A stretch of 6,722 bases of DNA from Pseudopedobacter sp045629485 (GTDB lineage: Bacteria; Bacteroidota; Bacteroidia; Sphingobacteriales; Sphingobacteriaceae): positions 1 through 6,722 of the forward strand of contig JAZQRF010000328.1 of NCBI GenBank assembly GCA_045629485.1, read 5' to 3'. Both the position numbers and the translations under genes were made by a program. Below, piece by piece: positions 1-5,929 of the stretch. The number at the start of each line of letters is the position of its first letter. Positions within the stretch are counted from its first letter, which is position 1. The notes beneath the pieces are model-generated. The model did not search any database. It was not told the DNA's origin and saw only the letters and a list, made by a program, of their open reading frames with translations.

Positions 1-1017
1 ATAAGCTGGTGCATTGTGGCACATCTGGTATCCTGGCCAAAGTAAACTGGTTCCAATCTTATTTCCATCTATATCTCTGGCTATACCATTATCTTCAAAC
101 TTAGGCAGCATAGGATCGTCTATGGATACGTGGTTATATTCCTGTTCCCAGTTTCCACCACCTACAAATACTCCTTTATTGGTAAAAAAACCATCCCAAT
201 TAAGATAAACTCCATTATGCCCAGCTAATGCGTCTGGATTTAATGCTTCCATAAGAAGTGCTCTGTTGTCACATAATTGCTCGGCCGTTCTTGACGATTG
301 AAAATAATTTTGGGGATTCCACCATTTATAATCTTCCCGAAACAAGCGGAATTCATCCGCATAGTATAAACAAGGATACTTCTTTACTGAAGTTGCATAA
401 ACCAAGCAACGAACCTTACGCTGCTCGCCGCTTTTAAAAGAAACTGTTGCCTTTGCCCAATCCCCCCGTATAATCTCCACTTGCTTTTTGGCAATAACGT
501 TATCTTTTAAATCAAGTACAGCAGCCCATACTTGCATGGTGTCTTCTTGCTTTGTTCCAAAATAGGAACCGCCAGGAACATGAATCAATACTTCGAAAGT
601 ATAATCGGCAAACGGATCCAATACAGACGTTAAACCAGCTCCACTATCTGGTCCTTCCTGTCTGATTAATACGCCGCCGTTACCACGTACATTTCTGCTT
701 GTAAGCCAACGAATAATTGCCTTTTCCCATGGTAAAATGCCGTTTTCTGCAGCAGTATATACCCCAGCATTTTTTCCTCCTGCCGAGGCAGCTGGCATGG
801 CAACTACCACTATGTCTCTTACCCAATCTGAAGCTGCCTGGTTCAGTTGTTTTTCTTCTATTCTCTTATCTCTTTCCAAATTTTTATCCTTATCAGTCTC
901 GGATAAAGACATCTTACCTGTTACGGTAAGAGGAAAAATCATACCTGCAAATACGCTGGCACCCCATTGCAGGGATTCTCTTCTCGTTATTCCTTTTTTA
1001 TTCTTATTCTTATCCAT
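1..1017 (-). CDS. Tat-exported protein with a carbohydrate-binding-like domain, 3' end missing
   Basis: The frame is open from the ATG at 1017 to the window edge: 339 codons with no stop, so the C-terminus lies outside. An in-frame TAA (1029-1027) four codons upstream leaves ATG 1017 as the natural start. Residues 1-35 form a twin-arginine signal: a lysine-rich start, the motif TRRESLQWG (11-19), then a hydrophobic stretch (VFAGMIFPL). No clear AxA cleavage site is visible. A charged linker follows (about 39-58). Residues about 114-228 look like a beta-sandwich of the CBM4/9 type: alternating beta strands ending in YYADEFRLF (218-226), like the closing strand of such modules. After this comes a Trp/Tyr/Gly/Asn-rich segment (YLNWDGFF, 271-278; VGGGNW, 285-290; LLWPGYQMCHNAP, 325-337), possibly the start of a catalytic barrel. 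I do not recognise the enzyme family. It starts 12 bases after the lactonase gene, so it may act on the extracytoplasmic source of the sugar. A glycoside hydrolase is a guess, not a call. Confidence 0.8.
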   Translation of the reverse strand, partial: MDKNKNKKGITRRESLQWGASVFAGMIFPLTVTGKMSLSETDKDKNLERDKRIEEKQLNQAASDWVRDIVVVAMPAASAGGKNAGVYTAAENGILPWEKAIIRWLTSRNVRGNGGVLIRQEGPDSGAGLTSVLDPFADYTFEVLIHVPGGSYFGTKQEDTMQVWAAVLDLKDNVIAKKQVEIIRGDWAKATVSFKSGEQRKVRCLVYATSVKKYPCLYYADEFRLFREDYKWWNPQNYFQSSRTAEQLCDNRALLMEALNPDALAGHNGVYLNWDGFFTNKGVFVGGGNWEQEYNHVSIDDPMLPKFEDNGIARDIDGNKIGTSLLWPGYQMCHNAPAY

Positions 1018-1029
1018 GCACTTATTTTA

Positions 1030-2127
1030 TCAAATAATAAAAAACTGAATATCCCATGGTTGCTGAAAATTTACAGGCTGACCCACCTCGTGTAGCAAAC
1101 CCGTATTTTGATCAATACTAAACTTATCTATCTGATTAGAATCGCGTGAAGACACAAATAACCATTTCCCTGTTGGATCTATATTAAAATGTCGGGGATG
1201 TTTTCCGGTAGGGTAATGTTGTAAAGGCGATAGTTTGCCAGAAACTTCATCTCTTCTAAAAACTGCTACGCCATCAATCGTTCCTTTTCCTGTAGACCGG
1301 TTGGTTACATAAACATATTTTTGATTAGGATGTAACCTGATTTCTGAAGCCATTTGATTTTCAAAACTGCCATTTGCCGCTTCCGGCAAAGTTGATATAA
1401 CTTGTAAAGGCTCTAACAATTTATCTGAAGCAGTATATGCATATACAGAAATGGTATTATGGAGTTCATTAATAATGTATAGATTGTTTCCATCATTACT
1501 AAAACGCATAATACGTGGGCCGGCACCTAAATGTATAGAAGTTTGAGAAGCACCAATTTCAACAAGGTCTCCACTCTCATAGTTTAATTTATAGGCTGAT
1601 ATTTGGTCTGTTCCCAAATCACTTATAAAAACCACATCATCTTTAGGATGCTTGATAACGCAATGTGGATGAGATTTGATTTGCCTTACCGGATTAGTAC
1701 CTGTTCCTTCAAATCGGTGCATTTTGCTCGTAAGCATTAACGAACCGTCTTTTTTAATCCTTAAAACAGATACCGCTGCACTAGAAAAACTTGCTTGAAA
1801 CAAAAACTGCCCATCTAAAGATGGAGTAATAAATGTAGGCAAGCCTGCACCAGTCGGTTGTTCGTTTAACTGTTTTAAAGAACCTTTATCGGTATTAATA
1901 AGATAAGCGTTAATACAACCCTGATTATGTGATGGTTCCCCCGCTATTCCAACAGCATAGAGACAAGAAAGCTGTGGATGCGGTGCCATAAGTCCTGCTC
2001 TTTCTAAGCTTGCAACTTTAACAAAAGTTCCTACCTCACCGCTATCGTTATCTAATTCTGCATAGTAAATTCCGCTACCATCTGATCCTTCGTAAGTACT
2101 CACATATAAAAATGATTTATCTCTCAT
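1030..2127 (-). CDS. Lactonase, 6-phosphogluconolactonase (beta-propeller) family
   Basis: A 365-residue protein of the YbhE-type Pgl family, which folds as a seven-bladed beta-propeller and hydrolyses sugar lactones. Blade motifs run the whole length: HPQLSCLYAV (50-59), GAGLPTF (93-99), SHPHCVIKHP (152-161) followed by FISDLGTDQISAY (167-179), GAGPRIMRF (201-209) followed by LYIINEL (216-222), LHPNQKYVYVTNR (265-277), and GKHPRHFNIDPTGKWLFV (308-325). Full length for the family, with no truncation. It has no signal peptide, so it should be cytoplasmic, unlike some periplasmic relatives. An in-frame TAA two codons upstream fixes the start near ATG 2127. It lies 28 bases after the aldolase gene. 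Neighbouring dehydrogenase and sugar-acid dehydratase genes suggest the substrate is a non-phosphorylated aldonolactone and not 6-phosphogluconolactone; this is inference. One oddity: the GPRH signature common in this family reads GPRI here (Ile206). Confidence 0.9.
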   Translation of the reverse strand: MRDKSFLYVSTYEGSDGSGIYYAELDNDSGEVGTFVKVASLERAGLMAPHPQLSCLYAVGIAGEPSHNQGCINAYLINTDKGSLKQLNEQPTGAGLPTFITPSLDGQFLFQASFSSAAVSVLRIKKDGSLMLTSKMHRFEGTGTNPVRQIKSHPHCVIKHPKDDVVFISDLGTDQISAYKLNYESGDLVEIGASQTSIHLGAGPRIMRFSNDGNNLYIINELHNTISVYAYTASDKLLEPLQVISTLPEAANGSFENQMASEIRLHPNQKYVYVTNRSTGKGTIDGVAVFRRDEVSGKLSPLQHYPTGKHPRHFNIDPTGKWLFVSSRDSNQIDKFSIDQNTGLLHEVGQPVNFQQPWDIQFFII

Positions 2128-2155
2128 GTCTTATAACATTTACCTAATAACTACC

Positions 2156-3073
2156 TTAATTGACTGATTGAATATTATTAAAATGTGATGCTATGATATC
2201 AGAAACCATTTTACCGGTATCTTCATCTAAATCTTTAAAAGGAAGAGTCATGGTGCGATGACAAATACTTTTTTGCTCCAATATGTATTTTAGTACCTGG
2301 ATAGACGAAGTGCTTCCGCTGCCCATAGTGTAGATACTTCTCCAGTTTAAAAGAAAATCTTCCAATCTGGATATTTCATTTAAATCCTGATTTTTTATAG
2401 CTTGATAAAAGTTTGCTATATGTTTAGGAATTATGTTCGCTCCACCTAATACTCCTCCATCTGCTCCTATTTCCATAGATTTAACCAGAAGCTCTTCAGC
2501 GCCTGTTAAGACTGTCCAATCTGGACGTGTTTTTGTTATCTGAAGTACTTCCTGAAAATATTTCCAGTCTTTTGAACTATCCTTAAATCCTATAATTCCC
2601 TTTTCATCTGTCAGCCTTTGTATGGTTTCTATATCAAAACTGGTTTTAGTTAATCTTGGGATATTATATAAAATGACTGGAAGCGGTGAACCCTCGACTA
2701 TGTATTGTACATAATCTACCAACTCATCTTGTGTTAAAGGAAAATATGACGGCGGCGCTATAACTACGGCATCAGCACCATTATCGGCTGCTAAATAGCT
2801 CAATTTCAAGCTTTCTTCGGGTGATGTATCCGTAATTCCTACCAAATTTTTTATTCTTCCCTGAAGAAATTTGCTTGTCTTAACAATCAGATCATTTTTG
2901 ATGTTACTATTTAAGCAAGGGCCCTCGCCTGTTGTTCCCAGAATAAACAAAGAGTCAACTCCTCCCTTAACTACATAATCGATTAAACGGGCCAAACCTC
3001 TCTCGTCTAAGGCGGTTTTATCTTTTAATGGTGTAATTAAAGGAACAATAACGCCTTCTATATCTTTTTTCAT
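2156..3073 (-). CDS. DapA-family pyruvate aldolase, probably 2-keto-3-deoxyaldonate aldolase
   Basis: A 305-residue class I aldolase of the DHDPS/N-acetylneuraminate lyase family, near the usual length. It shows the pyruvate-binding motif GTTGE (46-50), PPSYF (107-111), the proton-relay tyrosine in ILYNIP (Tyr136) and the Schiff-base lysine in GFKDSS (Lys164). In biosynthetic dihydrodipicolinate synthase the tyrosine motif continues as YNVPxRTG, whose Arg binds the amino-acid substrate. Here it is YNIPRLTKT (136-144), with Leu141 at that position, as in the YagE/YjhH-type keto-deoxy-sugar-acid aldolases (YNFPALTG). The likely reaction is reversible cleavage of a 2-keto-3-deoxyaldonate to pyruvate and an aldehyde (glyceraldehyde, lactaldehyde or glycolaldehyde, depending on the sugar). 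The gene starts three bases after the symporter stop in the same frame (TAA GTA ATG), so the start is unambiguous. A sialic acid lyase is less likely beside a dehydratase and lactonase. Family is secure; substrate is inferred. Confidence 0.88.
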   Translation of the reverse strand: MKKDIEGVIVPLITPLKDKTALDERGLARLIDYVVKGGVDSLFILGTTGEGPCLNSNIKNDLIVKTSKFLQGRIKNLVGITDTSPEESLKLSYLAADNGADAVVIAPPSYFPLTQDELVDYVQYIVEGSPLPVILYNIPRLTKTSFDIETIQRLTDEKGIIGFKDSSKDWKYFQEVLQITKTRPDWTVLTGAEELLVKSMEIGADGGVLGGANIIPKHIANFYQAIKNQDLNEISRLEDFLLNWRSIYTMGSGSTSSIQVLKYILEQKSICHRTMTLPFKDLDEDTGKMVSDIIASHFNNIQSVN

Positions 3074-3076
3074 TAC

Positions 3077-4621
3077 TTATATATTGTTATTGATTTCTTC
3101 CTCTTTCTCAAATCTAGATTCCCATATATAACCTTGGATTTTATCGCCGTCTGGTTGAGGCCAAAACAAACTAAACACTAAACCAATTATGTAGCAACTG
3201 ATTACTCCTATTAAAGCATACCATAGGAAAGAGATGTCTGTGGTGAACACCACCATTAAAGAAATTAGGGTTCCTGAAACCCAACCAATAATTGCTCCCT
3301 GGGAATTAGCTCTTGGGGATAGCATCCCTAATAAAAACAGCCCCAATAACGGCCCGCCCAATAAACCGAAAATTCTAACTGGAGCTTCCAAAAGAGATCC
3401 AAACCGACCGGCATAAAATGCAATTATGGTAATAACAGCTCCATATAATACTGTCATGATACGAGCATACCTAAGCTTCTTTGCTTCGTCCAATTCCTTT
3501 TTAGAATAGGGTCCAACTAAATCCACTAAAGACACTGTGGTCATAGAATTAACGCCTGAAGAGATACTAGACATTGATGCTGCAGCTATACCTGCAATGA
3601 TTAACCCGGCAAAACCCTGTGGCATTTCATTTACAACGAAAAAAGGAAGAATCTGATCTACATTTAATAGGTTTCCGGAAGACATTGGATCAAAACCAAT
3701 TCCTTGGTAAAAGCAATAAATAACTAGCCCTGTGAAGTAAAAAAGAAATGCACATGGAACCCATACAAAAGCTTTGATCCACATAGACCTTTTGGCTGTA
3801 CTTAAATCTTTTGCTGTCATATATCGCTGGATAGAGGTTTGATCTGTAGCCAGCAATACAAGGTTATGTGCAGATCCACCTAAGATAACACCCCAAACTG
3901 TTACTCTTATAGCAGGATCTAAACTAAAATCAAAAGAGATATGACCACTTTCAAGTCCGGTTGCCCATACTCCGCTCAGACCACCTTCTGTTCCTCCAAC
4001 AGCAACTACTAAAATGGCGAGAAGTCCTCCCATCAATACAATAAACTGAAGTACATCACCCCATATCACTGCCTTCATGCCACCTAAAGTGGTGTAAAAT
4101 GTAGTGATACAACCCATTGCTAGTACCAAGACCCATAGAGGAAAGCCAGTGACATGTTCTAATGCCAGAGCTGGAGCATATATCACAAGCGAAAGCCATA
4201 ATAAAGTTCTGCTTAAGAAAATTACAGCAATAGTGGTACGTAGCTTACCTGTAAACCTAGCCTCCAAATACTGGTAAGCACTAAATAGCTTTACCCTATG
4301 GAAGAATGGCATAAATAATGAATTTACAATTGGTGTAGTAACAAAAGAGGTAAAGGCCAATAAGGAGTAGCCCATACCGTTAGAGTAAACTTCGGCCGGA
4401 AATCCTAAAAAACTAATTCCAGAAAAGACACTCACCATTACTGTAATAGCCACAACCAGCGATTTCATACTCTTACCAGCCATGAGATACTCTTTAATAT
4501 CATTTTGACCTTTGGAGAAATACAGCCCTATAGCTATGGTAATTAACAGATAAATAATAAAGATTCCGTAATCAATCCATCCCAGATGATTTGCGGCATG
4601 TGTTACCAAATTAGTTTCCAT
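3077..4621 (-). CDS. Sodium:solute symporter (SSS/SLC5 family)
   Basis: A 514-residue inner-membrane transporter, normal for the SSS family. Hydrophobic helices occur throughout: about 16-34, 55-73, 85-107, 128-150, 160-177, 190-209, 240-258, 282-304, 335-365, 387-404, 414-433, 440-459 and 465-487. Family hallmarks are FYTTLGGMKAVIWGDVLQ (175-192) and TDQTSIQRYMTAKDL (259-273). Helix 8 reads GIAAASMSSISSGVNS (344-359); aligned by eye to the sodium site of vSGLT, Ala348, Ser351 and Ser352 match the Na2 ligands, so sodium coupling is likely. The run LPFFVVNEMPQGFAGLIIAG (325-344) and the SSISSGVNS segment remind me of the monocarboxylate/multivitamin branch (SLC5A6/A8), so an organic or sugar acid is as plausible a cargo as a neutral sugar. 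The C-terminus is a charged cytoplasmic tail (ESRFEKEEEI). Its start lies inside the end of the dehydratase gene, which points to coupled translation. Confidence 0.92.
   Translation of the reverse strand: METNLVTHAANHLGWIDYGIFIIYLLITIAIGLYFSKGQNDIKEYLMAGKSMKSLVVAITVMVSVFSGISFLGFPAEVYSNGMGYSLLAFTSFVTTPIVNSLFMPFFHRVKLFSAYQYLEARFTGKLRTTIAVIFLSRTLLWLSLVIYAPALALEHVTGFPLWVLVLAMGCITTFYTTLGGMKAVIWGDVLQFIVLMGGLLAILVVAVGGTEGGLSGVWATGLESGHISFDFSLDPAIRVTVWGVILGGSAHNLVLLATDQTSIQRYMTAKDLSTAKRSMWIKAFVWVPCAFLFYFTGLVIYCFYQGIGFDPMSSGNLLNVDQILPFFVVNEMPQGFAGLIIAGIAAASMSSISSGVNSMTTVSLVDLVGPYSKKELDEAKKLRYARIMTVLYGAVITIIAFYAGRFGSLLEAPVRIFGLLGGPLLGLFLLGMLSPRANSQGAIIGWVSGTLISLMVVFTTDISFLWYALIGVISCYIIGLVFSLFWPQPDGDKIQGYIWESRFEKEEEINNNI
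4611..4621 (-). other. 11-base overlap of dehydratase end and symporter start
   Basis: The symporter ATG (4621-4619) precedes the dehydratase TAA (4613-4611), giving ATGGAAACTAA read in two frames. Such overlaps usually mean that ribosomes finishing the first gene start the second, keeping enzyme and transporter levels tied. No separate strong ribosome binding site is seen upstream of the symporter ATG (the preceding bases read GCTAAAG). Confidence 0.7.
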
Positions 4622-5795
4622 CTTTAGCAGTATTTCGTGTGAACCATTCTTTTGCTCCCTGCGGTCTTATGGCTGTTAAATCGCCTCTATAATGGCGAAG
4701 CGGGTGTGGTTTGTGAGGATATTTCTCTATTCCTTTCTCATTTAATTCGATTCCAATCCCAGGTTTATTAGGGATAATCATTTCTCCGGCCTCTACAAAA
4801 ATTTCTTCATCGCTAAGCTCTGTTCTCCATGGAACATCATTTATCATGGTTTCTAATAAATAAAAATTAGGCGTACTTGCAGCTATATGAAGTGTTACTG
4901 CATTTGTTAATGGTCCCATTGGATTGTGCGGACAAAAACCTATTCCACTGGCCTCTGCCATACTAGCAATAGCTCGCATATCAACAATACCTACCTTACT
5001 GGCATCTGGTTGGATAAAATCAGCATAGCCATGTTTTATAAAATCCATTGCCTGGTATTTATTGTAAATGCGCTCTCCGGTAGCAAGTGGTACATTTATT
5101 TTACGTCGCAGCTCGGGCATGGCATATTGCAGCTCCGGAAACAAAGGTTCCTCTATCCACACCACATTAAATTCTTCTAATCCTTTTGCAATTCGCAGCG
5201 CACTCTCCAGATTGAAACGCCCGTGACATTCTATCAGTAAATCAATGTCTTTACCTACAGCTTCGCGTACTGCTGCTACACATGCTAAGGAGTTATCCAA
5301 ATCTTTGGTACTAATATCTCTATAGCAACTGCCAAAAGGATCCCACTTTAGTGCTTTCCACCCATCTTTTACAGCAGCTTTCGATTTTGCAGCAAATTCT
5401 TCGGCAGTTTTAGCACCTACAAACCATGCATTTGCGTAGCATGCTACTTTATCTCTATTTTTTCCTCCTAAAAGTTGCCAGATTGGTTCGCCCAATAGCT
5501 TACCCTTAATATCCCATAAGGCCATATCTATTCCGGAAAGTGCGCTACTTAGCACCGGACCACCACGCCAAAATGAATCTCTATTTAAATCATGAAGAAT
5601 CTTATCAATATTTCTGGGATCAAGGCCAACTAATTTTCTTTCGAGATCTTTAAACATGCCGACTATCGAGTTTTCAAATTGACCGATAGATGATTCGCCA
5701 TATCCTGATATTCCACTATCTGTTTCTATTTTAACAAATGCGAAATTTGTTCTGTAGGCATCGCAAAGCCAGGTTTTTATATTTGTAATTTTCAT
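4611..5795 (-). CDS. Enolase-superfamily sugar-acid dehydratase (galactonate dehydratase-like)
   Basis: A 394-residue member of the mandelate racemase/muconate lactonizing enzyme group, close in motif pattern to D-galactonate dehydratase (DgoD). The N-terminal capping domain (about 1-115) includes SGYGESS (30-36). The barrel carries the metal ligands Glu189 (IECHGRF, 188-194), Glu215 (WIEEP, 213-217) and Glu241 (ATGERIY, 238-244). His191 sits where DgoD has its catalytic His, and Asp264 (QPDASK) with His290 (CPHNPMGP) forms the usual Asp-His dyad. Glu315 (LLE) is at the end of the barrel. The expected reaction is magnesium-dependent loss of water from an aldonate to give 2-keto-3-deoxyaldonate in the cytoplasm. 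An in-frame TAA lies immediately before the ATG (5798-5796), so the start is fixed. First ligand Glu, where DgoD has Asp, is a notable difference. D-galactonate is only one candidate; fuconate, rhamnonate, arabinonate or gluconate cannot be excluded. Confidence 0.9.
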   Translation of the reverse strand: MKITNIKTWLCDAYRTNFAFVKIETDSGISGYGESSIGQFENSIVGMFKDLERKLVGLDPRNIDKILHDLNRDSFWRGGPVLSSALSGIDMALWDIKGKLLGEPIWQLLGGKNRDKVACYANAWFVGAKTAEEFAAKSKAAVKDGWKALKWDPFGSCYRDISTKDLDNSLACVAAVREAVGKDIDLLIECHGRFNLESALRIAKGLEEFNVVWIEEPLFPELQYAMPELRRKINVPLATGERIYNKYQAMDFIKHGYADFIQPDASKVGIVDMRAIASMAEASGIGFCPHNPMGPLTNAVTLHIAASTPNFYLLETMINDVPWRTELSDEEIFVEAGEMIIPNKPGIGIELNEKGIEKYPHKPHPLRHYRGDLTAIRPQGAKEWFTRNTAKDGN

Positions 5796-5823
5796 TTAAA
5801 TAAAAATATTTCTTAAGGTGACG

Positions 5824-5849
5824 AGCTAAAAAAAGGCAAAAGCTTAGCT
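5824..5849 (-). repeat. Inverted repeat AGCTAA / TTAGCT in the intergenic gap
   Basis: The arms 5824-5829 (agctaa) and 5844-5849 (ttagct) are perfect reverse complements, separated by 14 bases. In the transcript they could form a six-pair hairpin whose loop contains most of a U run. The run lies partly inside the structure and not after it, so this is not a standard intrinsic terminator. It could be an operator half-site pair or chance in A/T-rich DNA. Confidence 0.25.
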
Positions 5850-5851
5850 AC

Positions 5852-5870
5852 AGCCCTCTAAAAAAGAGCT
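5852..5870 (-). repeat. Imperfect hairpin AGCTCT / AGGGCT in the intergenic gap
   Basis: On the coding strand AGCTCT (5870-5865) can pair with AGGGCT (5857-5852) across a seven-base T-rich loop, using one G-U pair. It lies just upstream of the second inverted repeat, so the two could form tandem hairpins in the mRNA. The stem is short and its stability is modest; no function can be assigned. Confidence 0.2.
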
Positions 5871-5929
5871 TCATCCAGTTAAATTAATTAGGTTTATATG
5901 TATTTTATTGTGCTATTTCAACATACTTA

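Larger units (their letters stand above)
5796..5929 (-). promoter_or_regulatory. 134-base gap between dehydrogenase and dehydratase genes, possible control region
   Basis: This is the only sizeable non-coding gap inside the cluster. It is A/T-rich and holds two short inverted repeats (5824-5849 and 5852-5870) and a run of seven T on the coding strand (5834-5828). I looked for the Bacteroidota promoter pattern (TTTG, about 19-21 bases, TAnnTTTG). A TATTTTTA close to the ATG matches seven of eight positions of the -7 element, but it lies too near the start codon and its nearest upstream TTTG is 28 bases away, so I do not call a promoter. The gap could hold a promoter, a weak terminator or an RNA processing site that sets different levels for the dehydrogenase and the rest. 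Confidence 0.3.

Noticed and set aside
737..1048. Plus-strand open frames at 717-929 and 737-1048
   Set aside because: They lie antisense to the signal-peptide end of the Tat protein gene, whose frame is open, has a recognisable Tat motif and shows domain structure. The plus-strand translations look like antisense by-products (Leu/Ser/Phe-rich) and match nothing I know.
2156..3073. Dihydrodipicolinate synthase for lysine biosynthesis
   Set aside because: The substrate-binding Arg of the YNVPxRTG motif is Leu here, and the gene is embedded in a sugar-acid catabolic cluster.
3234..3416. Plus-strand open frame of 60 codons (and similar ones at 14-208 and 6386-6619)
   Set aside because: Each lies entirely opposite a well-supported gene and has no leader or recognisable protein features.
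2156..4621. Sialic acid utilisation pair (N-acetylneuraminate lyase plus SSS transporter)
   Set aside because: The two families do occur together in sialic acid loci, but the lysine motif GFKDSS does not look like the NanA form (LKQTSG), no epimerase or kinase is present, and the dehydratase and lactonase have no place in that pathway.
4926..5180. Plus-strand open frame of 84 codons
   Set aside because: Antisense to the catalytic barrel of the dehydratase, whose motifs are intact; no recognisable domain.
5796..5830. Bacteroidota-type promoter for the dehydratase gene
   Set aside because: A TATTTTTA resembles the -7 element, but it abuts the start codon and has no TTTG at the expected 19-21 base distance.
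5824..5870. Intrinsic terminator after the dehydrogenase gene
   Set aside because: The stems are short and not GC-rich, and the T run falls within the second inverted repeat and not directly after a stem.
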